DNA from: Antedon mediterranea | Lineage: Eukaryota > Echinodermata > Crinoidea > Comatulida > Antedonidae | Assembly (NCBI RefSeq): GCF_964355755.1 | Contig: NC_092673.1 | Coordinates: 19,783,001-19,847,000 of the forward strand | Length of the DNA stretch: 64,000 nt | Direction: 5' to 3' | Shown here: positions 11,141 to 20,221 of the stretch, piece by piece | How positions within the stretch are numbered: position 1 is the stretch's first letter | Layout of the letters: every line of letters starts with the position of its first letter | Notes under the pieces: generated by a model | Seen by the model: only the letters and a program-made list of their open reading frames with translations | Told to the model about the DNA's origin: nothing | The model's database searches: none | Position numbers and translations under genes: made by a program

Positions 11141-11250
11141 GTTATCGTATAAAAGGAGGGACACATTAAGACCGCTATTAAGCACAGACCTCAAAAATGC
11201 ATGTTTAAGAACAAACAAACCTGAAAGAATGTTTTTTAGAACAGGTTATT
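11141..11250 (+). repeat. Gag fragment duplicated in the DIRS leader
   Basis: About 95 bp (from GAGTTATCGTATAAAAGGAG) nearly repeats gag bases 12,985-13,080, with one substitution in the shared block; the match resumes in ACAGGTTAT after a short deletion. The copy lies upstream of the original gag ATG (11,264), so it is a captured internal fragment in the leader and not coding there. Confidence 0.85.
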
Positions 11251-11280
11251 TCTTGTTTTCTCTATGGAGAACAGTGATTA

Positions 11281-12160
11281 TGTTATGCGCGATTTGAACG
11301 ATTTGCGCAATTTGAAATTGCGCAAAAAAAATCCTTGCGCAATTTGAATTGAAACATGTGTTTCAAATTGCGCAAGCAACGTATTAAATTGCGCAAGTAA
11401 TCTGCAAATTGCGCAAGGTTTTTCGACAGATTGTGAAATCATGCACACCCATATTTTTATAGTAATTTCTAAGAATGATTCAAAATTAAAGATAAATATC
11501 GCATTTCCTTATTTTAGTAGTGCAAATATTGTTATAAGTTAGCATACCGTCGAAGAACCGACGAAGGAAAACGAAGCGGTGGTGTTACACCAGGCGGGCG
11601 CGGCGCGGGCGGCCGGCTATACTACTCTAGCCTAGCTAGGGTCTGGACTACTGATACTGACTAGGTTACATGGCCTAGCTTAAACTAATATTAAAAACTT
11701 AATTTTTACATTTATTTTGATTTATTTCAAGTTACAGTGATAATATTATTTAATTGTAATAATAAATGTTATGTATTTATTATACACATGTTATCTTCGC
11801 ATTTATTATGTTTTATTTTGAGTTATTTAGTTTCCAATAAATTATTATAATACCGATTGTCTGGTAGAATTTTGTTGCGCAATTTGAAAATTTACAGTTC
11901 GTTTTCAAATTGCGCAAAGGTGTCATATTGCGCAAGAACTATCTTGCGCAATTTACAAATTGTGCAGCGCAATTTAAAATTGCGCAAAGATTTTCTTGCG
12001 CAATTTGAAATTGCGCAAGTTGATTGCGCAATTTGAAATTGCGCAAAAAAATCCTTGCGCAATTTTAAATTGCGCAAGAATTCTTTGCGCAATTTCAAAT
12101 TGCGCAAGGATTTTTTTGCGCAATTTCAAATTGCGCAAATCGTTCAAATCGCGCATAACA
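11281..12160. mobile_element. Foldback element made of TTGCGCAA palindromes
   Basis: An 880-bp insertion whose ends are inverted repeats of about 50 bp beginning TGTTATGCGCGATTTGAACG. It is flanked by direct ATTA copies (11,277-11,280 and 12,161-12,164). Both arms are arrays of a 23-bp palindrome (TTGCGCAATTT, one central base, AAATTGCGCAA) spaced by 5-15 bases; the right arm (11,873-12,160) has about seven. The centre (11,430-11,870) is unrelated and includes a GC-rich stretch near 11,590-11,620. No transposase is encoded. It sits 17 bases after the first base of the presumptive gag ATG of the DIRS element. Confidence 0.85.
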
Positions 12161-13341
12161 ATTACATTTCTACTACGCCTAGGTCAAGCGAGGGTTTTCC
12201 CGCCGGCGCGCTTCCCGCCGTAGTAGGCGATGAAGAGACGGACCCCCCGCTATCGCCAACAGCGAAGGGCTCATCGCTTGTAAATGTGTTAGCTGCAATG
12301 CAGCGTAGTATGACAGAGACTAATACACTGTTGGGCGAGCTTAGTAGAGCCAAGCCTATTCAATTGTCTTCAAATGAAGCAATTAACACACCAGCTTCAC
12401 AGGAAGCATACACACTAGCTTCACAGGAAGCATACACTCCAGCTTCACAGGAAGCATCAAATACTGCACATGCAGCACATACCTCTAATGATAACTCAAA
12501 TAATCACCCCATATCGGAGGACGAGGCCTTGAGCATATTCGGAGGGGATGAATTTGAAGAGGCTGAAGAGGTGGAGGAGGAAAATGTAGACTCCATCCTT
12601 AATCTAATAGATACGTCCCTATGTGTTGACAACACTGTTGGGCCTGACATATCGGAAAAAATCGCAAAGATAATAAATGCTAAATTTGAATCTGCACTGA
12701 GTCTAGATAAACGCAAGGCTATCATTGAGAGATATAAGATACCGGGAAATCTAAAAGAAGTATATGTACCAAAAGTAAATGACCAAATTTGGAATGGACT
12801 GAAGTCTTTTAATAAACAAAGGGATCTGCGTGTAGCAGCCCTACAGGACTCAGTCGTAAAGGCCACAAGTGCCATTGCTATTTGTATCGAAGATATGCTT
12901 AAGGCGAAAGAATCCAAAAAGGCTCCTGATTATAAGCTAACAGCTACCCGCCTGTACTCTGTAGCCCTCTTGGGTTTTGTCAACAAAGAGTTATCGTATA
13001 AAAGGAGGGACACATTAAGACCGCTATTAAGCACAGACCTAAAAAATGCATGTTTAAGAACAAACAAACCTGAAAGAATGCTATTTGGCAATGACTTAAA
13101 ACAGGTTATGACTGATTCAAAACTGGAAGGGAGGATTATGAAAAACCAGGGACAAGTAGGCAGATATGCCCCATACACTACACAGAGAAGGCCTTTTTTA
13201 CCTCAGAGAGGGTACAACCCTCAGACATATCGACAAAACTATCAACAACACCAGGTAAATCCCCACGCCAGCGGACAAAGGGGACAGTCCGGACAGTACC
13301 AGGGAAAAAGAGGCAGGATGTTCAAGAATTACCGGCGATAG
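12055..13341 (+). CDS. DIRS gag-like protein, 5' end displaced
   Basis: The open frame is 428 codons, but the first 36 or so are translated foldback palindromes (MRNFKLRK repeats) and are not ancestral. Element-derived coding starts at about 12,161; the presumptive ancestral ATG is at 11,264, separated by the 880-bp insertion. An internal in-frame ATG at 12,298 is another possible start. Features: a 24-base repeat unit three times (12,386-12,457; ASQEAYT), an acidic stretch (EEAEEVEEE), the conserved DIRS gag block ending ERMLFGNDL near residue 344, and an R/Q/G-rich basic C-terminus suited to nucleic acid binding. It probably forms the particle protein. The stop lies 23 bases before the RT frame. 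Confidence 0.8.
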   Translation: MRNFKLRKNSLRNFKLRKDFFAQFQIAQIVQIAHNNYISTTPRSSEGFPAGALPAVVGDEETDPPLSPTAKGSSLVNVLAAMQRSMTETNTLLGELSRAKPIQLSSNEAINTPASQEAYTLASQEAYTPASQEASNTAHAAHTSNDNSNNHPISEDEALSIFGGDEFEEAEEVEEENVDSILNLIDTSLCVDNTVGPDISEKIAKIINAKFESALSLDKRKAIIERYKIPGNLKEVYVPKVNDQIWNGLKSFNKQRDLRVAALQDSVVKATSAIAICIEDMLKAKESKKAPDYKLTATRLYSVALLGFVNKELSYKRRDTLRPLLSTDLKNACLRTNKPERMLFGNDLKQVMTDSKLEGRIMKNQGQVGRYAPYTTQRRPFLPQRGYNPQTYRQNYQQHQVNPHASGQRGQSGQYQGKRGRMFKNYRR

Positions 13342-13364
13342 ATTCACAGGTAAAGGCACACTCT

Positions 13365-15314
13365 GTGTTAAATGATCTTAAACGATACTTAGACTATCGA
13401 GTAGAACATTTTGTTGGTGGCCAATTGAAAAAATTTATAGAAAAATGGCAAGAACTAACTTCTGATCATACAATCCTAAATTCAGTGAAGGGTGAAATAA
13501 TACAATTTTTAAGTCCTCCACCACAAACCATTACACGTCCATCAAATTTTATTGCAAAGAATCACATCAACTTAGTAGAACATGAAATACAGACACTGTT
13601 AACTAAACGTGTACTGGTTAAATGTGCATATGAACCAGGGGAATATGTATCTCCAATTTTTTCAGTTCCTAAGAAAGATAATAGGGTACGCATAATCTTA
13701 AATTTAAAATCACTAAACAAATATATTGAATATAAACACTTTAAAATGGACACAATCAATACCGCATTAAGTATGATAACGAAGAATTGTTGGATGGCCT
13801 CTATTGACTTAAAGGATGCATATTATAGTGTGGGAATACACAAGAATTCTCAGAAGTATCTAAAATTTCACTATCAGGGAGAACTTTATAAATTTACAGC
13901 ATATCCAAATGGTCTTTCCTTTTGCCCACGAACATTCACCAAACTTTTAAAACCACCACTTAGTTTTCTGAGAAAGAGAGGACATATTTTATGTGCCTAT
14001 ATTGATGATTTACTATTAGTAGGATCCACATACAAGAGATGCGTTGATACTATTATGGAAACAATAAAGATGTTTGATAATTTAGGTTTTGTCATACATC
14101 CTGAAAAATCAGTTTTTATACCTACACAAAGTATCACATTCTTAGGTTTTAACATTAATTCAGGTAATATGAAAATTAATTTGACAAGTCCAAAAATTGA
14201 TCGACTTACTAACTGTATTACCAGGATATTGGCAACATCTACTCCAACAATTCGAGAGATAGCACAGATTATTGGGTATATGGTGTCAAGCTTCCCTTCT
14301 GTACAATATGGTAAATGCCATTATCGGGCAGTGGAGAGGGATAAGATTAATGCTTTAAAGACAGCCAGAGGAAATTTCGACTCTAAAATGTGCTTGTCGT
14401 CCTCGGCTATTGAGGATCTACAATGGTGGCTGATAAACCTACCACAATGTTTTAATGTAATTGGACATTTAGCAATTGATTTAACTATTTACACAGACGC
14501 CTCTCTTTCTGGTTGGGGGGCAGCAATGGGTGAAGCCGCTACAGGTGGTCATTGGACAGTAAATGAGAGAAAATACCATATAAATTATTTAGAGCTATTA
14601 GCTGCATATTTTGGCCTGAAATCCTTTTCCAAACAAGTTCTAGGTAAACAGGTAAAGCTCATGATTGACAATACTACTGCTGTTTCCATTATAAATAATA
14701 TGGGAACATGTCACAGTGACCCTTGTAATGATATTACACGGACAATTTGGGCATTTTGTGAAAGTAATAATATTTGGATTACTGCAGCCCACATACCAGG
14801 AGTGCTTAATGTTACTGCTGATTTTGAATCTCGAAGACAGAATATAGATACAGAATGGATGCTAAATTCTAAAACCTTATGTGAGGTTCTAACGAAACTT
14901 AATGTTCTACCCACAATTGATTTATTTGCATCAAGACTAAATAAACAATTTGATAAATACATCTCTTACAGGCAAGATCCATATGCAACAGATATTGATG
15001 CGTTTACAATATCATGGCAAAATATATTATTCTATTGCTTTCCCCCTTTTAATTGTGTTCTCAGGGTTATACAGAAAATAATACAAGACAAGGCGCAGGG
15101 AATTCTAGTAGTACCAGATTGGCCATCCCAATCGTGGTACCCCATGCTGCTGGGGATACTCAAGGAAGCAACACAAATTCAACCGGCACCAGACCTTCTG
15201 TTGATGCCAGCACAACCGGGATTGATTCATCCTCTACACAAGAAACTACGACTGCTCATATGTCATGTATCAGGAGAAGCTTATTATCAAAGGGATTTAC
15301 CTCAGGCACAATAG
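13365..15314 (+). CDS. DIRS reverse transcriptase / RNase H
   Basis: An uninterrupted 649-codon frame. The reverse transcriptase copies element RNA; landmarks are SPIFSVPKKDN, SIDLKDAYYSV (about residue 145), the catalytic YIDDLLLVG (about 220) and FLGFNIN. RNase H follows with acidic residues in YTDASLSGWGAA (about 373), YLELLAAYFG, MIDNTTA and TADFESR. The C-terminus (LPTIDLFASRLN ... DAFTISWQ ... FPPF) is the methylase-like tail typical of DIRS polyproteins. All visible catalytic residues are present and there is no frameshift. The last 262 bases overlap the recombinase frame. Confidence 0.93.
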   Translation: MLNDLKRYLDYRVEHFVGGQLKKFIEKWQELTSDHTILNSVKGEIIQFLSPPPQTITRPSNFIAKNHINLVEHEIQTLLTKRVLVKCAYEPGEYVSPIFSVPKKDNRVRIILNLKSLNKYIEYKHFKMDTINTALSMITKNCWMASIDLKDAYYSVGIHKNSQKYLKFHYQGELYKFTAYPNGLSFCPRTFTKLLKPPLSFLRKRGHILCAYIDDLLLVGSTYKRCVDTIMETIKMFDNLGFVIHPEKSVFIPTQSITFLGFNINSGNMKINLTSPKIDRLTNCITRILATSTPTIREIAQIIGYMVSSFPSVQYGKCHYRAVERDKINALKTARGNFDSKMCLSSSAIEDLQWWLINLPQCFNVIGHLAIDLTIYTDASLSGWGAAMGEAATGGHWTVNERKYHINYLELLAAYFGLKSFSKQVLGKQVKLMIDNTTAVSIINNMGTCHSDPCNDITRTIWAFCESNNIWITAAHIPGVLNVTADFESRRQNIDTEWMLNSKTLCEVLTKLNVLPTIDLFASRLNKQFDKYISYRQDPYATDIDAFTISWQNILFYCFPPFNCVLRVIQKIIQDKAQGILVVPDWPSQSWYPMLLGILKEATQIQPAPDLLLMPAQPGLIHPLHKKLRLLICHVSGEAYYQRDLPQAQ

Positions 15315-16249
15315 AGATCATACTAGCATCGTGGCGAGCAGGAACAAAGGTTCAATATCAAACTATGGCTAACAGATGGTTTGAATTTTGTGAGAGAAAA
15401 AATTGTGACATTATTTCACCACATGTGACATTACCACTTGAGTTTTTATCAGATATGTTTAATTCAGGTTTATCGTACAGTTCTATTAATACTGCTAGAA
15501 GTATGTTGTCTTCTCTTTTTGCTGTAGGTCAAGAGTATGCATCTTTTGGTCAATTACCTATTGTGAAACGCTTTATGAAGGGTATTTTTGAATTAAGACC
15601 ATCTTTACCAAGGTACAGTTATACATGGAATGTCAATGTTGCCCTAGATTACATCAGAGGGCAACCATCAATCAAAGAATCATCGCTGAAAGAAATATCA
15701 CAAAGATTGGCGTTCTTATTGTGTCTTTTAAGTGGTCAAAGGTGCCAGACGATATTAAATCTCTCGATTGCAAATATGGAAAAGAGTGATCATAAAATTG
15801 TTTTCTATGTAACTGAAAAATTAAAGCATACACGGGTTGGCTCACATCAAAAGCCATTGGAATTCAATGCGTTTCCATCTGACAAAAAATTATGCATTGT
15901 GTCTTTGTTGACAGAATATCTTTCACGTACAAGTGTTTTTCGCCAGGATAAGGCACAGCTACTGTTAAGTTACATTTCCCCACATAAGCCGATTTCAAAG
16001 GATACAGTGTCCCACTGGGTAAAGAAATTCATGTGTAATGCAGGTATAGATACAGTCCAATATAAGCCCCATAGTACCAGATCAGCCTCAGCTTCTCATC
16101 TTCTAAATAAAAATGTTGACCTAAACAACATCATGAAGTCAGCTGGTTGGGCTAAGGAGGAAACTTTTCAGAAATATTATAATCGTATAGCACCTCCTAC
16201 TTTTAATTATGGTACTGCAGTTCTTGAGTCATGCTCAAGCGAGAAATGA
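15053..16249 (+). CDS. DIRS tyrosine recombinase
   Basis: A 398-codon frame, of which the part overlapping the RT frame (to 15,314) may not all be translated from this ATG; the first recombinase-like residues are around SCIRRSLLSKGFTSGTIEII (residue 69 on). It cuts and rejoins DNA to integrate the circular DNA form. The core shows the catalytic set: arginine in LSGQRCQTILNL, the H-x-x-R box in HSTRSASASHLL, tryptophan in SAGWAKEETF and the nucleophilic tyrosine in FQKYYNR. It appears intact. The stop precedes the internal complementary region by about 300 bases. Confidence 0.92.
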   Translation: MCSQGYTENNTRQGAGNSSSTRLAIPIVVPHAAGDTQGSNTNSTGTRPSVDASTTGIDSSSTQETTTAHMSCIRRSLLSKGFTSGTIEIILASWRAGTKVQYQTMANRWFEFCERKNCDIISPHVTLPLEFLSDMFNSGLSYSSINTARSMLSSLFAVGQEYASFGQLPIVKRFMKGIFELRPSLPRYSYTWNVNVALDYIRGQPSIKESSLKEISQRLAFLLCLLSGQRCQTILNLSIANMEKSDHKIVFYVTEKLKHTRVGSHQKPLEFNAFPSDKKLCIVSLLTEYLSRTSVFRQDKAQLLLSYISPHKPISKDTVSHWVKKFMCNAGIDTVQYKPHSTRSASASHLLNKNVDLNNIMKSAGWAKEETFQKYYNRIAPPTFNYGTAVLESCSSEK

Positions 16250-16552
16250 AGTGTTATTGAAACCATGTTTGCATTGTTTAAAGTTAATGTTTCTTATAGT
16301 TACTATCCAAAGGTATGTTTTACAGTGTTATTATACCTGAATGTTATTTTTCCTGTAAGCAGTGTATAATACATGAAATACAGTGATTTCAGTTAATTAT
16401 TTACAGACTAAAGTATCGTACTACATAGTTTTGTGGTAATAAAGTGTTTTCTATTGAAAGAATGTAAACGACTTGAATGACTGTTAATTTGTTTATTAAT
16501 CTGTTTTTCCACCGTTTTGCGAATACTGGCTCACTGTGCTCTAAAGTCTCGT

Positions 16553-16676
16553 ACTACTCCGTAGCGACATAGGCTGATGACGAAATAGAATTGAAAATTA
16601 AACGAGACTTACCTGTAAGTTGAAGTTTAATTGTAATTCTATGAGTCATCAGCCGGGAGTGGAGGAGTTGTACGCC
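16553..16676. repeat. DIRS internal complementary region
   Basis: Bases 16,553-16,592 are the complement of the left terminus (10,918-10,960) and 16,593-16,676 the complement of the right terminus (16,780-16,863), joined head to tail at GAATT|GAAAATTAAA. This is the arrangement expected of the circle junction used as template in DIRS replication. Confidence 0.88.
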
Positions 16677-16751
16677 CTCCCTTACGTAGGTTGGCCCTGA
16701 CCCAGACTCCTCCACTCTCCTCACTGAGCCTGTATTCTGCTCTAAAGACTG

Positions 16752-16863
16752 GCATACGCATGCGCGGTACTCTCTCTCGTACAACTCCTCCACTCCCGGC
16801 TGATGACTCATAGAATTACAATTAAACTTCAACTTACAGGTAAGTCTCGTTTAATTTTCAATT
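16752..16863 (-). repeat. DIRS right terminal inverted repeat
   Basis: Contains the complement of 10,956-10,986, then ACTCCTCCACTCCCGGCTGA and a 3' extension ending CTCGTTTAATTTTCAATT that has its complement in the internal region. The last four bases (AATT) match the first four of the left end, so the exact boundary is ambiguous by that amount. Confidence 0.85.
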
Positions 16864-18136
16864 AAATATAGAGTGATAGCCTTAGTACGAATGACTAGAG
16901 ATCGCAGATCTATGTAACAAGTAATAGTGGATATTTCATTGTGTTTCTTATTTATATAGCTTAATTTTTTTCTTAAAGATGCATTGTTTCCCCAACATCA
17001 AAAATGAAGATTAATAAAATCAGACTTTGAATACGCCATTTTGTAGTTAATCACTTCTGTAGAAAAAAAACCTCGAAAATGTTTCACTTCAACCAAAAAC
17101 TCTTTGGCTGACAGCCAATTTGACTATTTTTTTGCTTTAAATTACAGATTTTTAGTTAAATAATTTCACTTCGATTCAATTGTTGGTCTAAGTGTTTGGT
17201 TTAAAATAGCATATTCAACAAAAACATTTAAATTCAGGGGGGAAATACATCTTTAAAAGTCTTTGAATACGCCATTTTGTAGTTAATCACTTCTGTAGAA
17301 AAAAAACATCGAAAATGTTTCACTTCAACCAAAAACTCTTTGGCAGACAGCCAATTTGACTATTTTTTGCTTTAAATTGCAGATTTTTAGTTAAATAATT
17401 TCACTTCGATTCAATTGTTGGCCTAAATGTTTGGTTTAAAATAGCATATTCAACAAAAACATTTAAATTCAGGGGGAAAATACATCTTTAAAAGTTAGCG
17501 ATTTTAAAGTGAAGTTATAACTACCAAAGCTAAACTTTCCTTAAAGTGATTTTATAATGTGAATTTTAATTTAAATGCTGTCAGAATGGTCTGTTTTTGC
17601 TTGGTTAACAAACAATCATATATTTTAAAAACTGGTGGTACTCCAAGTACTCTCACTTGCACTGATAGTGTTGCCCGAAAGCTCTGCTACTTTTTCTGAC
17701 TGTTTTACTTTATCGTTTTGATTTAGCTTTTTGCTTATTAATTTTATCCATTGATTTTCAACCATCTCCATTGAGATCCAGGCACTGATACCCGCAGCAT
17801 TGTAATTTTTTCAGTAATTTGTCTTTGGATTTATAAACTGGTGGTATATATAGTATTTGTAATATTGAATAAAAAACAAAAGTTAAGTTAACAACAACAA
17901 TCCTTTAAGGTTGATTGCGTTAGGCCGCGGCAGTCATAGTAACATAACACAATAGTTTACTTAAGAATACTTTGCAAATAGGATTTTGTTCATTATATAT
18001 TTTACAAACAATAACACGACCTTGCCGCCGTCAAAAGAATTGAGTGTGTTCAAAATGCACTTGACTAGAAATTTCGGATCATTAAACATGGTGATCTCAT
18101 TCTCAAACGAGATAGGCCTATCTATGGTCCCGAAAA
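16864..18136. repeat. Segmental duplication, copy 1, right part
   Basis: Near-identical to about 19,175-20,184, continuing copy 1 beyond the DIRS insertion. It contains the dispersed inverted-repeat family (16,974-17,495) and ends in ATAGGCCTATCTATGGTCCC at the exact junction with copy 2. It has one additional internal tandem duplication of about 240 bp that copy 2 lacks. Confidence 0.85.
17024..17495. repeat. Tandem pair of ~239-bp units
   Basis: A unit starting at ACTTTGAATACGCCATTTTG occurs at about 17,024 and again at 17,263 with a handful of differences. The corresponding segment in copy 2 (19,323-19,560) is single. The unit is part of the dispersed inverted-repeat family also found at 7,590 and 21,655. 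Confidence 0.85.
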
Positions 18137-20184
18137 TGAATTATTTGCATCTCATTAAAAAACATGCACAGTTCATACGATTTAAATTTAAAAAGAAATT
18201 TACAGACTTACAGGATAGCCTATGAAAGTCCCGACGTGGGACTTTCTTTCCAATGGGGTCCTCAATAACCAATTTAGAAAAGACACAAAAAAAATTACAA
18301 TACATAAAACATGCAGCACTAGTACATTTAAATTACTGTACTTACCGTTGAATCACTATCACAGGTTCTAATTCTAAGATAATCCTTAACTTTTATTTTA
18401 AAATATCAAATAGATTTGCTTTGTTTTATTAATATGGGCAGGGCATTAATTATCATTGATATAGGCCTATATTTATTATGAAGAAGTGATGTTTTAAAAT
18501 GGTTAGGCTCACCTTCCAACCATGGAGTAAAACTTTACTCCATGCTTCCAACCTACTCCATGTTCGAACTAAGAATTCAATTATGACAATGGGTTTTGCT
18601 TCAGGCACTTTGAACAAAACACCTCACAATAAAATAAAACCACAACAGTCAACTCATCCGACGAGCTAGGAAATATATATATTTGATCAACTCCACCACC
18701 ACAACTTTCCGATACTATTTGTGCGTGTATTATACATAATAGTAATAATATCAGCGGCCGTACCCGTACGTCTCAAAATGCTACCAACATACTCGCGTAT
18801 ATTTTTCGCGTGAACAATATTGGTCGCCGCATTTTACACAAAACACATAGTTAATTCCAATAATGTATGCAACTAAAAAGAGCATTTAGGGGTATTTTAT
18901 TAATAAATGTTTACTATACTACGTTTAAGTTGTTTGCCTTGGGAATCCATAATCGGCATGATATTGGTGGCGTTGATTATATTGGTTGCCATTAACTCAT
19001 TTTCATTAAACTGTTTGATCAGGTTTTGGGTATGTATACTTAATTGAGGTGTATTGATATTTTCACAAGAATTATCAATAATCCACACCGAAGTGAATCG
19101 CAAATAGGGCCTACAATCGTTTGTGAACACGTGCAGTGTGATGGGACGAACAATTGGGCTATTAAATAGATAGATTGATAGCCTTAGTACGAATGACTAG
19201 AGATTGCAGATCTATGTAACAATAGTGGATATTTCATTGTGTTTCTTATTTATATAACTTAATTTTTTTCTTAAAGATGCATTATTTCCCCAACATAAAA
19301 AATGAAGATTAATAAAATCAGACTTTGAATACGCCATTTTGTAGTTAATCACTTCTGTAGAAAAAAACCTCGAAAATGTTTCACTTCAAGTTCAACCAAA
19401 AAATCTTTGGCTGACAGCCAATTTGACTATTTTTTTGCTTTAAATTACAGATTTTTAGTTAAATAATTTCACTTCGATTCAATTGTTGGTCTAAATGTTT
19501 GGTTTAAAATAGCATATTCAACAAAAACATTTAAATTCAGGGGAAAAATACATCTTTAAAGTTAGCGATTTTAAAGTGAAGTTATAACTACCAAAGCTAA
19601 ACTTTCCTTAAAGTGATTTTATAATGTGAATTTTAATTTAAATGCTGCCAGAATGGTCTGTTTTTGCTTGGTTAACAAACAATATATATTTTAAAAACTG
19701 GTGGTACTCCAAGTACTCTCACTTGCACTGATAGTGTTGCCCGAAAGCTCTGCTACATTTTCTGACTGTTTTACTTTATCGTTTTGATTTAGCTTTTTGC
19801 TTATTTATCCATTGATTTTCAACCATCTCCATTGAGATCCAGGCACTGATACCCGCAGCATTGTAATTTTTTCAGTAATTTGTCTTTGGATTTATAAACT
19901 GGTGGTATATATAGTATTTTTAATATTGAATAAAAAACAAAAGTTAAGTTAACAACAACAATCCTTTAAGGTTGATTGCGCTAGGCCGCGGCAGTCATAG
20001 TAACATAACACAATAGTTTTGCAAATAGGATTTTGTTCATTATATATTTTACAAACAATAACACGACCTTGCCGCCGTCAAAAGAATTGAGTGTGTTCAA
20101 AATGCACTTGACTAGAAATTTCGGATCATTAAACATGGTGATCTCATTCTCAAACGAGATAGGCCTATCTATGGTCCCGAAAAT
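18137..20184. repeat. Segmental duplication, copy 2 (uninterrupted)
   Basis: A full second copy of 9,902-10,917 plus 16,864-18,136 without the retrotransposon. The empty insertion site is at about 19,155-19,185 (GGGCTATTAAATAGATAGAT). It ends 38 bases before the ATG of the unrecognised gene at 20,222, so its right portion is that gene's immediate 5' flank. Copy 2 has a 45-bp insertion at 18,521-18,566 bearing a near-perfect hairpin (CATGGAGTAAA, CTTTACTCCATG). Confidence 0.88.
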
Positions 20185-20221
20185 TCTAAATTGACTAATT
20201 GTTGCCCGTGTAGAAGGCACA
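19930..20221 (+). promoter_or_regulatory. 5' flank of the unrecognised gene
   Basis: Sequence directly upstream of the ATG at 20,222; it includes TTGCGCTAGGCCGCGGCAGT and TTCATTATATATTTTAC. Most of it is duplicated at about 17,890-18,136. Promoter function is inferred from position; no transcript start can be seen. Confidence 0.35.

Larger units (their letters stand above)
10918..16863 (+). mobile_element. DIRS-type tyrosine-recombinase retrotransposon
   Basis: About 5.95 kb with gag (12,055-13,341), RT/RNase H (13,365-15,314) and tyrosine recombinase (15,053-16,249) in the order and with the overlap typical of DIRS elements, which have no integrase and are thought to replicate through a DNA circle. 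Terminal inverted repeats are seen: 10,956-10,986 is the complement of 16,752-16,782. An internal complementary region at 16,553-16,676 is complementary to the left end and then to the right end. The uninterrupted site survives at 19,155-19,185 in the second copy of the host duplication, fixing the ends to within a few bases; no target duplication is evident, as expected for a recombinase. An 880-bp foldback element interrupts the gag start. Confidence 0.93.

Noticed and set aside
11873-12160. CRISPR-like regular repeats
   Set aside because: The repeats are palindromes with very short, similar spacers inside a flanked insertion in animal DNA; this is a foldback arm.
11974-12223. Several overlapping open frames on both strands rich in RNLKLRK, AQFEIAQ and CAISNCA
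   Set aside because: They are translations of the TTGCGCAA palindrome array, which is free of stops in several frames; no independent gene is implied.
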